Assembly (NCBI RefSeq): GCF_001425785.1
Contig: NZ_LMDI01000003.1
Coordinates: 45,176-101,546, forward strand
Direction: 5' to 3'
Source: Rhizobacter sp. Root1221
GTDB taxonomy: Bacteria; Pseudomonadota; Gammaproteobacteria; Burkholderiales; Burkholderiaceae_C
DNA length: 56,371 bases
The notes beneath the pieces were generated by a model. The model saw nothing but the letters and a program-made list of their open reading frames with translations. It searched no databases and was not told the DNA's origin. Below are positions 1 through 8,206 of the stretch, piece by piece; the stretch's first letter is position 1, and each line of letters begins with the position of its first letter. The translations under genes were made by a program, and so were the position numbers.

Positions 1-33
1 AGTCCGCTGCTCTACCAACTGAGCTAACAACCC
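1..33 (-). tRNA. tRNA-Lys, 5' half (cut by the window edge)
   Basis: Read on the minus strand the first 33 bases give an acceptor strand GGGTTGT, the TA linker and a D-arm (GCTCAGTTGGTAGAGC), then the 5' side of the anticodon stem. The window stops before the anticodon. The acceptor and D-arm match proteobacterial tRNA-Lys, so the isotype is inferred from similarity and not from the anticodon. Confidence 0.8.
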
Positions 34-70
34 GCAAGCCCACGATTATACGGTGGTAGTTTCTTGTTGG

Positions 71-832
71 TCAAGCCTTGTTGGCAAGCCAGCATTGTAC
101 CGCTTCTGATGCTGCAACCAAACCGAAAGTTGCAGTGACCGTCACGGCCGAACCGTAGCCATGGCAGTTGAGGTTGCTGTCGATGTCCGCGCCTTCGGTG
201 GCACACACCTCGGGCAGCGTGACCTGCTCGCGCGAGAACACGCAGCGCACGCCCATCGACCCGGTGCGTGCCGCGCCATGCTGCTTGCGCAGACGCTGGC
301 GCATCGAGGCGAGAAGCGGGTCGTGCGTGGTGGCGGCCAGGTCATCCACCTCGACGGCCTGCGGCTTGCGCTTGCCGCCGGCCGCGCCCACGGTGACAAA
401 CGGCGTGCGCGTGTCGCGCGCCCAGGCCGCCATGGCCACCTTCGCGTGCACCTGGTCGCAGGCGTCGACCAGCACATCGATGTCGCGGGTCAGCAGCGCG
501 GGCCAGTTGTCGGGTGACACGAAGTCGTCGACGAGGTGGATGTGGCAGCCCGGGTGGATGTCGGCGAAACGCGCGCGCAGGGCCTCGCCCTTCGACTGCC
601 CCACGGTGGCGCCCACGGCCTGCACCTGGCGGTTGATGTTCGACTCGGCCACGTGGTCCATGTCGATCAGCACGAGTTCGGCCACCCCGCTCCGGGCAAG
701 CGCCTCGGCCGCCCAGGACCCCACGCCACCCAGCCCCACGACGCACACGCGCAACGCGCGCAGCCGCGTGTAGCCGGCCTCGCCGTAGAGGCGGCGCAGG
801 CCGCCGAAACGGCGCTCGAGGTCGGCGTCCAT
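71..832 (-). CDS. tcdA: tRNA threonylcarbamoyladenosine dehydratase TcdA (YgdL/CsdL)
   Basis: E1-like (ThiF/MoeB superfamily) enzyme of 253 aa that uses ATP to cyclise t6A37 of ANN-decoding tRNAs to ct6A. The nucleotide-binding glycine motif GLGGVGS is at residues 33-39, followed by an acidic strand (LVLIDMD, about 53-59) and the family motif NINRQ (65-69). No zinc-binding cysteine pairs are seen, which fits TcdA and not MoeB/ThiF. It is the last gene of a minus-strand run, 18 nt after cpoB, and the next feature downstream is a tRNA-Lys; that proximity may be coincidental. No clear Shine-Dalgarno precedes the ATG, so translation may be coupled to cpoB. Confidence 0.93.
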   Translation of the reverse strand: MDADLERRFGGLRRLYGEAGYTRLRALRVCVVGLGGVGSWAAEALARSGVAELVLIDMDHVAESNINRQVQAVGATVGQSKGEALRARFADIHPGCHIHLVDDFVSPDNWPALLTRDIDVLVDACDQVHAKVAMAAWARDTRTPFVTVGAAGGKRKPQAVEVDDLAATTHDPLLASMRQRLRKQHGAARTGSMGVRCVFSREQVTLPEVCATEGADIDSNLNCHGYGSAVTVTATFGLVAASEAVQCWLANKA

Positions 833-850
833 GCGCGGGTTCGGCTCAGC

Positions 851-1627
851 TCAGCGCAGCGACGCCAGCCGTTCCTTGGCCGCCACGGCGGCTTCGGACT
901 TCGGGTACGTCTTGAGCAGTTCCTCGAGCGTGCGGCGGGCGGCCTTGGTGTCCTTCAGGTCGCTCTGCGAGTTGGCCACCGACAGCAGCGCTTCCGGCGC
1001 ACGCGGGTGGTCGGGCGCGCGGGACACGAACGAGCGGAACGCCGTGATGGATTCCTTGAAGTCGCGCTTGCCGTACTGCGCATTGCCGAGCCAGAACAGC
1101 GCCGACGGCGCGTAACCGCTCGCCGGATAGCGGCGCTGGAACGACGACAGCAAGTCGGCGGCCTCGGCGAAGCTGCCCTTGCGCAACACGTTCATGGCCT
1201 CCTCGTAGAGGCGGGTCTCCTCCGGCTCGGCCAGGAATTCCCGGCCGTCGACGGAGACGGTCTGCGGTTCGAGCTTGCGGATGCGGTCATCGACCCCTTG
1301 GCGGATGTCCTTCTGGACACGCTGCAGGTCGGAGACGTCGCGGGCGAGCTGTTCGCTCTGCCCGCGCAGCCGCGCGTTGTCGGCGCGTGCTTCTTCCAGC
1401 TGGCGGTTCAGGTCGAGCAGGCTGCGTTGCAGGTGCGCGATCTGCTCGGCGGTGGCCTTCGAATCGGCATCCGCCTTGTCCTTGAGCTGGGCCACCACGG
1501 TGCGCAAGTCGATGATGGCCTTGCGCGCCTCGGTGTCGTCAAAGAGCGCCGCTTGCGCGGGCGCGGAAATCAGTGCACCGAACGCCAGGGCCACGGCCAC
1601 GGCCCCGTGTCGAATGAAAGAGGTCAT
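851..1627 (-). CDS. cpoB: Tol-Pal system protein CpoB (YbgF)
   Basis: Periplasmic coordinator linking the Tol-Pal machine to PBP1B during septal peptidoglycan synthesis. The 258-aa product has a signal peptide (1-26, ending AQA), a heptad-like coiled coil rich in Q/E/R/L (about 35-105, the trimerisation part in the family) and C-terminal TPR repeats (about 130-255, with the recurring pattern FAEAADLLSSFQRRYP / FKESITAFRSFV / KAARRTLEELLKTYP). It follows pal by 30 nt in the conserved tolB-pal-cpoB order. An AAGGA sits about 8 nt before the ATG. Confidence 0.94.
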   Translation of the reverse strand: MTSFIRHGAVAVALAFGALISAPAQAALFDDTEARKAIIDLRTVVAQLKDKADADSKATAEQIAHLQRSLLDLNRQLEEARADNARLRGQSEQLARDVSDLQRVQKDIRQGVDDRIRKLEPQTVSVDGREFLAEPEETRLYEEAMNVLRKGSFAEAADLLSSFQRRYPASGYAPSALFWLGNAQYGKRDFKESITAFRSFVSRAPDHPRAPEALLSVANSQSDLKDTKAARRTLEELLKTYPKSEAAVAAKERLASLR

Positions 1628-1657
1628 GGCCCTGTCCTTCGTTCCAGTGCGTGTGGA

Positions 1658-2188
1658 TCAGCGGCTGACCAGTTCGGCGCGGCGGTTCTTCGCGTAGGCG
1701 GCTTCGTCGCTGCCTTGCACGGCCGGACGCTCCTTGCCGAAGCTGACGGCTTCGACCTGCGATTCCGTGGCGCCGAGCAGCGTCAGGGACTTCAGGACGG
1801 CTTGCGCACGCTTCTGGCCGAGGGCGAGGTTGTACTCGCTGCCGCCGCGTTCGTCGGTGTGGCCTTCGACCGTGACCTTCTTCGCCTTGTTGGCGGTGAG
1901 CGTCTTGGCCTGGGCTTCGATGACCGAGCGGTACTCGTCCTTCACGACGTAGCTGTCGTAGTCGAAGTACACGATGCGGCCCGAGGCGTTGTCGGCGTTG
2001 TTGCCCTTGGTCAGGTCAACGCTGGCGACGGGGGAGTCGGTCACCGGCTTGCTGTTGGCGTTGTTGGTGACGGGCGAGCGTGTCTCGACCTGGGCGTTCT
2101 TGCTGTCGTCGAGCTTGACGTCCGACGCGCAGCCGGCGATGAAGAGGGAGGCAATGGCGACGAGGCCGGCAAGTTTCGAGTTGATCAT
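1658..2188 (-). CDS. pal: Peptidoglycan-associated lipoprotein Pal
   Basis: Outer-membrane lipoprotein that tethers the outer membrane to peptidoglycan and is the TolB partner. The 176-aa protein has a lipoprotein signal with lipobox IAGC (Cys20) and a C-terminal OmpA-like domain with the diaminopimelate-binding motif GHTDERG and a following NLALGQKRA helix. The start was set at 2188 because GGAG lies about 9 nt upstream and the signal peptide begins there; an open frame extends about 40 codons further up but encodes no signal. It sits between tolB (40 nt upstream) and cpoB. Confidence 0.95.
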   Translation of the reverse strand: MINSKLAGLVAIASLFIAGCASDVKLDDSKNAQVETRSPVTNNANSKPVTDSPVASVDLTKGNNADNASGRIVYFDYDSYVVKDEYRSVIEAQAKTLTANKAKKVTVEGHTDERGGSEYNLALGQKRAQAVLKSLTLLGATESQVEAVSFGKERPAVQGSDEAAYAKNRRAELVSR

Positions 2189-2228
2189 GATGTAGATATC
2201 TCCAGGGACAGGGAAAAGAGACGGCAGG

Positions 2229-3512
2229 TCAGCGGCCGAACGGGCCCCACACGGGTTCGCGGTAGTCGCCCGTGGTGGAAGCCAGCTTGGATTTGACCTT
2301 GCCGTCAAGGGTGGTGGTCATCAGCACGTCGCGCCCTTGCGAGCGGGTGGCGTACAGGATCAACCGCCCGTTCGGCGCGAAGCTCGGACTTTCGTCGTCG
2401 CTCGAATCGGTCAACGCCCGGGCCGAGCCCGGATCGGGGTTGGTCAGGTCGGCCAGGTACACCCGGAACGCACCGCCTTGCCTCGAAATGTAGGCGAGGT
2501 AGCGGCCGTCCGGGCTGATGGCCGGGCTGATGTTGTAGTTGCCGGTGAAGCTCACGCGGGTGGCCGGCCCACCGGACACGGGGGTGCGGTAGATCTGCGG
2601 GCCACCCCCGCGGTCGCTCACGAACAGCAGGTTCTTGCCGTCGGGCGTGAACACAGCCTCGGTGTCGATGGAGGGGCTGTTGGTGATGCGGCGCGGGTTC
2701 TCGCCGTTGCTGCCGATGATGTACAGCTGGGAGCCGCCGTCGCGGGTCAGCGTCACGGCCAGCGAGCCGCCGTCGGGCGACCAGGCCGGCGCGCTGTTGG
2801 ACCCGCGGAACGCCGCGATCTCGCGCCGCGCCCCCGTGGCCACCACCTGGGCGTACACGACCGCCTTCTGGCGTTCCTGGAACGACACGAAGGCGAGCTC
2901 CTTGCCGAGGGGCGACCAGGCCGGCGAGATGATGGGGTCGTTGGAGCCGATCAGCAGCTGGGCGTTTTCACCGTCTGAATCGGCGACCCGCAGCACGTGG
3001 TTGCGGCCCTTGCGATCGACGAAGGCGATTCGGGTGGCAAACACCCCTTTCTCGCCGGTGACGAGTTCATAGATGTAGTCGGCCAGGCGGTGCGCGCCCA
3101 CGCGCAGATCGGCTGGGGCCACGACGAATGCCTGCCCGCCCAGTTCCTTGTTGCGGACCACGTCCCACAGCTTGGCGCGCAGGTCGAAGCGGCCGTCGGC
3201 GAGGCGCATGACGGATCCGCCCACCAGCAGGTCGGCCGTCTTGGAGCGCCACTCGGCCATGTTGGGCTGGGACGTTTCATCGAGCACGGCCACGGTGTCG
3301 ATGCCGCGAAAGACCCCGATGCGCTCCAGGTCGGCCCGGATGATGGCCGACACGGGATGGGGCACCTTGTCCTCGTCCCGGAATCTCGGGATCGCGATGG
3401 GGATCTGGGTGGCGCCGACGCCCGAGATTTCGACGCGGAACTGGGCCTGGGCGGAGCCCACGGCCAAGCCCAGTGCGGTGGCGGCGGAGAAAGTGCGGCG
3501 GTTCATCAACAT
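2229..3512 (-). CDS. tolB: Tol-Pal system translocation protein TolB
   Basis: Periplasmic six-bladed beta-propeller that shuttles between Pal and TolA. Of 427 aa, residues 1-24 are a signal peptide ending AQAQ, followed by the TolB N-domain (IPIAIPRF) and WD40-like PD40 repeats (SPAWSPLGKELAFVS, APAWSPDGGSLAVT, EAVFTPDGKNLLFVS, SPAISPDGRYLAYIS). The start is taken as ATG 3512 (MLMNRR), behind AGAGAGG; the only longer start is a TTG that would bury the signal peptide. The signal contains NRRTF, which resembles a Tat motif. Usually tolQRA lie directly upstream, but here a glycosyltransferase gene ends 22 nt before this start. Confidence 0.95.
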   Translation of the reverse strand: MLMNRRTFSAATALGLAVGSAQAQFRVEISGVGATQIPIAIPRFRDEDKVPHPVSAIIRADLERIGVFRGIDTVAVLDETSQPNMAEWRSKTADLLVGGSVMRLADGRFDLRAKLWDVVRNKELGGQAFVVAPADLRVGAHRLADYIYELVTGEKGVFATRIAFVDRKGRNHVLRVADSDGENAQLLIGSNDPIISPAWSPLGKELAFVSFQERQKAVVYAQVVATGARREIAAFRGSNSAPAWSPDGGSLAVTLTRDGGSQLYIIGSNGENPRRITNSPSIDTEAVFTPDGKNLLFVSDRGGGPQIYRTPVSGGPATRVSFTGNYNISPAISPDGRYLAYISRQGGAFRVYLADLTNPDPGSARALTDSSDDESPSFAPNGRLILYATRSQGRDVLMTTTLDGKVKSKLASTTGDYREPVWGPFGR

Positions 3513-3534
3513 GAAGGTTCCAGACCTCTCTTTG

Positions 3535-4317
3535 TCAGCTTGGTTCAATGGAATGCCCGAGCTGGCCGCTCAGGATTCCCATTTTCAGATAGCGGTAGTA
3601 CGTGCCCTCGGCGATGTACATCGCCAGCACGAAGCCGAGTTTCCCGTCGAGGAAACCACGGCGCATCACATAGCTGCGCAGGAATGCCCACACGCCGTGG
3701 GACAGCGCCGCCCCCAGGCCGCCGCGCTTGCCGCCGCGCACCTTGTCGATGGCACGGCCCCGACTGTACCGGTTCATCTTGTCGATGGCGTCATCGAGGG
3801 ACGGCATCGTCTCATGAAGCAGGTGCCCCTGCAGCCGGGCCGTGGGGCCATCGACCACGACGCGCTCGTGCACCTGGTCGTCGGTGAACCGCCCGCTGTC
3901 GCGGCGGAACAGCCGCAGCACCCGGTCGGGGTACCAGTCGCCATGGTGCATCCACTGGCCACAGAAGCGGGAAAGGCGGCTCAGCTCGAAGCCAAGGGCC
4001 GCCCCGCCCTGCCCCGCCACCACGGCCTGGATGCGCGCGGCCAGCTCGGGCGAAACGCGTTCGTCGGCGTCGAGGCTCAACACCCAGTCGCCGGTGGCCA
4101 GCGCCAGGGCCTTGTTCTTTTGCGGGCCGAAGCCCGGCCAGCCGTCGCTGCGCACCACCCGCGCGCCCAACGATTCAGCCAGTTCGCGGGTGTTGTCGGT
4201 GCTGCCCGAGTCCACCACGACCCACTCGTCGGCGAACGCCACACTCTTCAGGCAGTCGACGATGTTCGCGCCTTCGTTGTGCGTGATCAGGGTGACCGAG
4301 AGGGAAATACGGGGCAT
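3535..4317 (-). CDS. waaE: Family 2 glycosyltransferase, WaaE/KdtX-like (LPS core)
   Basis: GT-A fold, GT2 family, 260 aa. The N-terminus has the family strand SVTLITHNEGANI and VVVDSGSTDNT, and the metal/nucleotide-binding motif LSLDADERV (about 88-96). It matches the WaaE/KdtX type that adds a sugar to the inner core of lipopolysaccharide. The start ATG 4317 begins the first beta strand. It is divergent from msbA (108-nt gap), a context that supports an LPS role, and tolB follows on the same strand. The exact acceptor and sugar cannot be read from sequence; the symbol reflects family similarity only. Confidence 0.8.
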   Translation of the reverse strand: MPRISLSVTLITHNEGANIVDCLKSVAFADEWVVVDSGSTDNTRELAESLGARVVRSDGWPGFGPQKNKALALATGDWVLSLDADERVSPELAARIQAVVAGQGGAALGFELSRLSRFCGQWMHHGDWYPDRVLRLFRRDSGRFTDDQVHERVVVDGPTARLQGHLLHETMPSLDDAIDKMNRYSRGRAIDKVRGGKRGGLGAALSHGVWAFLRSYVMRRGFLDGKLGFVLAMYIAEGTYYRYLKMGILSGQLGHSIEPS

Positions 4318-4410
4318 GTACGGCGGTTGGGACCGGTGCGGTGAACCCGTGATTGTAGGCAAGCCGGACGGCGCCGTCGTTTCTCCGGCCGGCGGGACCG
4401 CAAGGCGTTG

Positions 4411-4416
4411 GATAAT
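4411..4416 (+). promoter_or_regulatory. Possible -10 element (GATAAT) just upstream of msbA
   Basis: GATAAT ends 9 nt before the msbA ATG, so a transcript starting the usual 6-8 nt downstream would begin almost at the start codon. No good -35 hexamer is visible 17 nt upstream, and the stretch between (mostly C) has no Shine-Dalgarno. Inference only. Confidence 0.35.
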
Positions 4417-4425
4417 CCCCCCCGC

Positions 4426-6162
4426 ATGAACACGCCAGAACTCACCCTCAAGACCCGCATCGCCCGCCTGGCGCCGTACTTCGCGAACAGCCGCCGCGGG
4501 TTCATCCTGATGATCATCGGGTCGCTCGTGGGGGCAGCCACCGAACCCCTGGTGCCGGCGTTGATGAAACCCCTCTTCGACAACGGGTTCAGCGGGGCCA
4601 CGTTCCCGCTGTGGATGGTGCCGGTGGCCATCATCGGCACGTTCGCGTTGCGCGGTGTTGCCGGCCTGGTGGCCCAGTACGGCCTCTCCTGGGCCGCGAA
4701 CCGCGGCACGCAGGAGATGCGTGAAGTGATGTTCCGCCGCATGCTGAAGGCCGAACCCTCGCTGTTCGGCAAGAACACCGCCAGCAGCCTGACCAACATG
4801 CTGACCTACGAGGTGCAGACCGGCTCCACGCTGCTGGTGGGTTCGCTGATGACGCTGGTGCGCGACTCCTTCACCGTGCTTGCCCTCTTCGCGTACCTGA
4901 TCTACGTGAACTGGGCGCTGACCCTGTTCGTCGCGGTGCTGTTCCCGCTCACCGCGGTGGTGATGCGCAAGCTGAGCAAGCGCCTGCACCGCCTCACCAT
5001 CGAAGGCCGCAAGGCCACCGACCAGCTCGCCTACGTGGTCGAGGAGAACGTGCTCGCCTGGCGCATCGTGCGGCTGCATGGTGCCGAGAACGTGCAGGCG
5101 TCGCGTTTCGACGGAGTCAGTGACGTGTTGCGCCGCCTGTCGCTGAAATCGGCGATGGCCGGCGCCACGATGACCCCCATCACGCAGATGATCGCGGCCT
5201 GTTCGCTGTCGGCCGTGGTCGTGGCCGCCTTGTGGCAAGGGGGCAGCCAGGGCACCTTCGTGTCGTTCATCACCTGCATGCTGATGCTGCTGGCGCCCAT
5301 CAAGCACCTGTCTGACGTGGCTGCACCCATCACGCGCGGCCTGGCCTCGCTGGAACGCGGCGTGGCGCTGATCAACGAGGTGCCCATGGAACACGGCGGC
5401 ACGCACGACCCGGGCCGCGCCCTCGGCAAGGTCGAACTGCGCGACGTGACCCTGCAGTACAAGACGGACCAGCAGCCTGCCCTGGCTGGCCTGACCTTCA
5501 CCATCGAGGCCGGCGAAACGGTGGCGCTGGTGGGGCCGTCCGGCGCCGGCAAGTCCACCCTCGTCAACCTGCTGCCCCGGTTCCTCGAACCCACGAGCGG
5601 CACCGTGCTGCTCGACGACCAGCCGCTGCAAGAATGGCGGGTCGACGCGCTGCGCCGGCAGTTCGCCCTCGTGAGCCAGGACGTCGTGCTCTTCAACGAC
5701 ACCATGGCCGCCAACGTGGCACTCGGCACCGCGACCAACGTGCCGGTGGACCGGGCCGCGGTCAAGGAAGCGCTTCGCGCCGCCAACCTCCTGGACTTCG
5801 CCGAAGGCCTGCCGCAGGGCCTCGACACGCTCGTGGGCCACAACGGCAGCCAGTTGTCCGGCGGCCAGCGCCAGCGTCTCGCCATTGCCCGGGCCATCTA
5901 CAAGAATGCCCCCATCCTGATCCTCGACGAGGCCACGTCGGCCCTCGACTCCGAGTCGGAACGGCTCGTGCAGGAGGCCCTGGAGGCCCTCATGAAGGGC
6001 CGCACCAGCATCGTCATCGCGCACCGCCTGTCCACCATCAAATCGGCCGACCGCGTGCTCGTGCTGGAAGAAGGCCGCGTGATCGAACAAGGCACCCACG
6101 CCGAGCTGCTCGCGCAGGGTGGCCTGTTCGCACACCTCCACTCGCTGCAGTTCCGCCACTGA
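4426..6162 (+). CDS. msbA: Lipid A export ABC transporter MsbA (ATPase/permease)
   Basis: Half-transporter that flips lipid A-core across the inner membrane, 578 aa (family about 580). Residues 1-330 carry six membrane segments; the nucleotide-binding domain has Walker A GPSGAGKST (from residue 370), signature LSGGQ (477-481), Walker B ILILDEATSALD (near 500) and the H-loop IVIAHRLS. ATG 4426 was preferred over an in-frame TTG 18 nt upstream because family members begin near the first basic/amphipathic segment. It heads a plus-strand run of glycosyltransferase genes; the next gene starts 14 nt after the stop. Confidence 0.95.
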   Translation: MNTPELTLKTRIARLAPYFANSRRGFILMIIGSLVGAATEPLVPALMKPLFDNGFSGATFPLWMVPVAIIGTFALRGVAGLVAQYGLSWAANRGTQEMREVMFRRMLKAEPSLFGKNTASSLTNMLTYEVQTGSTLLVGSLMTLVRDSFTVLALFAYLIYVNWALTLFVAVLFPLTAVVMRKLSKRLHRLTIEGRKATDQLAYVVEENVLAWRIVRLHGAENVQASRFDGVSDVLRRLSLKSAMAGATMTPITQMIAACSLSAVVVAALWQGGSQGTFVSFITCMLMLLAPIKHLSDVAAPITRGLASLERGVALINEVPMEHGGTHDPGRALGKVELRDVTLQYKTDQQPALAGLTFTIEAGETVALVGPSGAGKSTLVNLLPRFLEPTSGTVLLDDQPLQEWRVDALRRQFALVSQDVVLFNDTMAANVALGTATNVPVDRAAVKEALRAANLLDFAEGLPQGLDTLVGHNGSQLSGGQRQRLAIARAIYKNAPILILDEATSALDSESERLVQEALEALMKGRTSIVIAHRLSTIKSADRVLVLEEGRVIEQGTHAELLAQGGLFAHLHSLQFRH

Positions 6163-6176
6163 CCGCGAACGACCGA

Positions 6177-7067
6177 ATGACCTCACGCGCCACCGCGGAC
6201 ATCACGCCGGTCCTCGTGACCTACAACAGCGCCGGGATCCTCGGGTGGTCCCTGCCCTCGCTCTCGCGTTTCGACGACGTGGTCATCGTCGACAACCAGA
6301 GCCATGACGCCACCGCGGACATCGCCCGGTCGCTGCTGCCGCAGGCCCGCGTCATCCGGGCCGGCGGCAACCTCGGCTTCGGCCGCGCCAACAACCTCGG
6401 CATCGCCCAGGTGCGCACGCGGTATGCGCTGCTCATCAACCCCGACGCCCAGTTGCAGGACGGGGCCATCGAAGCACTGCACGCCGCCGCACGGCGCTAC
6501 CCCGAAGCGGCCATCCTGGCGCCGGTGCTGTACGACGAGCCCGGCGTGGTGGGCGACTTCTTCCGCGGTCCGTTCCACGTGCGCCAGCACGGCCCCAGGG
6601 TGACGCCCGAGGGCGACCTCTGCGCCGAATTCGTCACCGGCGCCGCCATGCTGCTGAACCTCGACGCCATGCGCGGCATCGGGTTCTTCGACCCATGGTT
6701 CTTCCTGTACTTCGAGGACGACGACCTCTGCATGCGCGTGCGGCGGGCCGGCCGGCCCATCCTGGTGGTGCATGACGCCGCCATGCTCCACCGCACGCGG
6801 CAATCGAGCACGCCATCGGCCCGCACCACGCTGCGCCGCGTCTACTGCATGACGCTGTCGAAGTTCTACATCACGCGGAAGTACTTCGGCACGGCCGCCT
6901 GCATCGGCCTCGTGCTGCGCGTGGGCCTCGGCAGCCTCCTGACGCTGCCACTGCAGCTCCTCGCGCCGCGCAAGGAACGGCTGCTGCGCCACGTGGCCCG
7001 CATCGGCGCGGCGCTGGGCGCCTGGCGGCACCTGTCGCGCGCCCATTGCTTCGAACCGGCGGACTGA
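6177..7067 (+). CDS. Family 2 glycosyltransferase, rhamnosyltransferase (WbbL)-like
   Basis: GT2 enzyme of 296 aa. Visible motifs are TPVLVTYNSAGIL at the N-terminus, VIVDNQSHDAT, NLGFGRANNLGI, the LLINPDAQL DXD-type motif, and WFFLYFEDDDLCMRVRRAG (the acidic ED-D catalytic region) as in O-antigen rhamnosyltransferases. The C-terminal 70 residues include one hydrophobic, probably membrane-associated segment (AACIGLVLRVGLGSLLTLPL). It follows msbA by 14 nt and precedes the next glycosyltransferase by 2 nt, so the three are probably co-transcribed. Sugar specificity is unknown. Confidence 0.85.
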   Translation: MTSRATADITPVLVTYNSAGILGWSLPSLSRFDDVVIVDNQSHDATADIARSLLPQARVIRAGGNLGFGRANNLGIAQVRTRYALLINPDAQLQDGAIEALHAAARRYPEAAILAPVLYDEPGVVGDFFRGPFHVRQHGPRVTPEGDLCAEFVTGAAMLLNLDAMRGIGFFDPWFFLYFEDDDLCMRVRRAGRPILVVHDAAMLHRTRQSSTPSARTTLRRVYCMTLSKFYITRKYFGTAACIGLVLRVGLGSLLTLPLQLLAPRKERLLRHVARIGAALGAWRHLSRAHCFEPAD

Positions 7068-7069
7068 CG

Positions 7070-8062
7070 ATGACCACCCGCCCCGATTCCGGACCGGGCC
7101 CCGCCCCGCTCGCAAGCGTGCTGTTCCTGGCGTTCAACCAGGAGACCACCGTGCGTGGCGCGGTGGCGTCCATCCTTGCCCAGGCCGGCCCGCCCATCGA
7201 CATCATCCTGTCCGACGACGCGTCCACCGACGGTACCTTCGAGGCGATGGCCGAGGCCGCCCGCGGGTACACCGGCCCGCACCACGTCACGCTGCGCCGC
7301 AACCCCGCCAACGTGGGCATCGGTGAACACCTGAACCGCCTCGTCGCCGCGAGCCGGGGCGAGCTGCTGTTCGTGGCCGCCGGCGACGACGAATCGGAAC
7401 CGCGCCGCGTCGAGACGGTGCTTCGGGCGTGGCAGGCCGGCGGGTGCCGGGCCGACCTCGTCGCCTCGCACCTGACCGACATGGACGTCGGCGGCGGCCT
7501 GCACGGCCCGCTGGCCGTGGACGACCTCTCGCGCTGGCGCACGGCGGACGACTGGGTGGCACGACGGCCCCACGTCATCGGTGCCGGCCACGCCTGGACC
7601 CGGCGTGTCTTCGACCACTTCGGCCCCTTCGAACCCGACACGGCCTACGAAGACCAGGTCATGGCCTTTCGGGCCCTGGCGAGCGGCGGGGGCATCACGG
7701 TCGAGGAGCCGCTGGTGCGGTATCGGCGTGGGGGGGTCTCCGCGAAGGAACAGGCGCCGTCCAATGCACAGCGCGCACGCCGGTTGGCCGTGCAGAATCG
7801 CCGCCACTTGGCGGAGATCCGCCAGTTGATGAAGGACGCCGCACGCACCGCCTGGGCGCCACGCGTCACCAGGCCGCTCCAGGCGGAATGGCGCAAGCAG
7901 GCGTACATCGAGGCGTTGCTGTCGGCGGGCAGCGCGAGGGCCCTCGTCAGCACGTTCATGAGCGGGTCCGGGGTGCCGCCCGCGTGGCGTTTGCGCAAGT
8001 TCTGGGCAGCGCTCCGGCTCGGTGCCTGGCGCCACGGTGCGGAAGCCCGCACCGGGCGCTGA
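7070..8062 (+). CDS. Family 2 glycosyltransferase
   Basis: GT2 protein of 330 aa with the N-terminal strand ASVLFLAFNQE, the nucleotide-binding LSDDASTDGTFEAM, ELLFVAAGDDESEPRRV (DD metal site) and FGPFEPDTAYEDQVMAFRAL in the acceptor-side region. The start at 7070 leaves 2 nt after the previous stop; an upstream in-frame start would overlap it. The C-terminal third, rich in Arg and Trp, has no recognisable domain. It presumably acts on the same surface glycan as its neighbours, but donor and acceptor cannot be assigned. Confidence 0.8.
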   Translation: MTTRPDSGPGPAPLASVLFLAFNQETTVRGAVASILAQAGPPIDIILSDDASTDGTFEAMAEAARGYTGPHHVTLRRNPANVGIGEHLNRLVAASRGELLFVAAGDDESEPRRVETVLRAWQAGGCRADLVASHLTDMDVGGGLHGPLAVDDLSRWRTADDWVARRPHVIGAGHAWTRRVFDHFGPFEPDTAYEDQVMAFRALASGGGITVEEPLVRYRRGGVSAKEQAPSNAQRARRLAVQNRRHLAEIRQLMKDAARTAWAPRVTRPLQAEWRKQAYIEALLSAGSARALVSTFMSGSGVPPAWRLRKFWAALRLGAWRHGAEARTGR

Positions 8063-8206
8063 GAGACCGAGACCGGCCGGAGGTGGCTTGCCCACAAGTG
8101 ATAATCCACCCCCATTGCCCCTGGTTTCCACCTTTTCGCCCATGCGCAGCACCGCCTGTCCTGACGAGTTCAACGCGAACCCGGCCCTGCCTGGAGGAGG
8201 CTCGCG

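Noticed and set aside
3535-6186. 883-codon open frame on the minus strand
   Set aside because: Only the part 3535-4317 is a real protein (glycosyltransferase); the rest is antisense to msbA with shadow composition.
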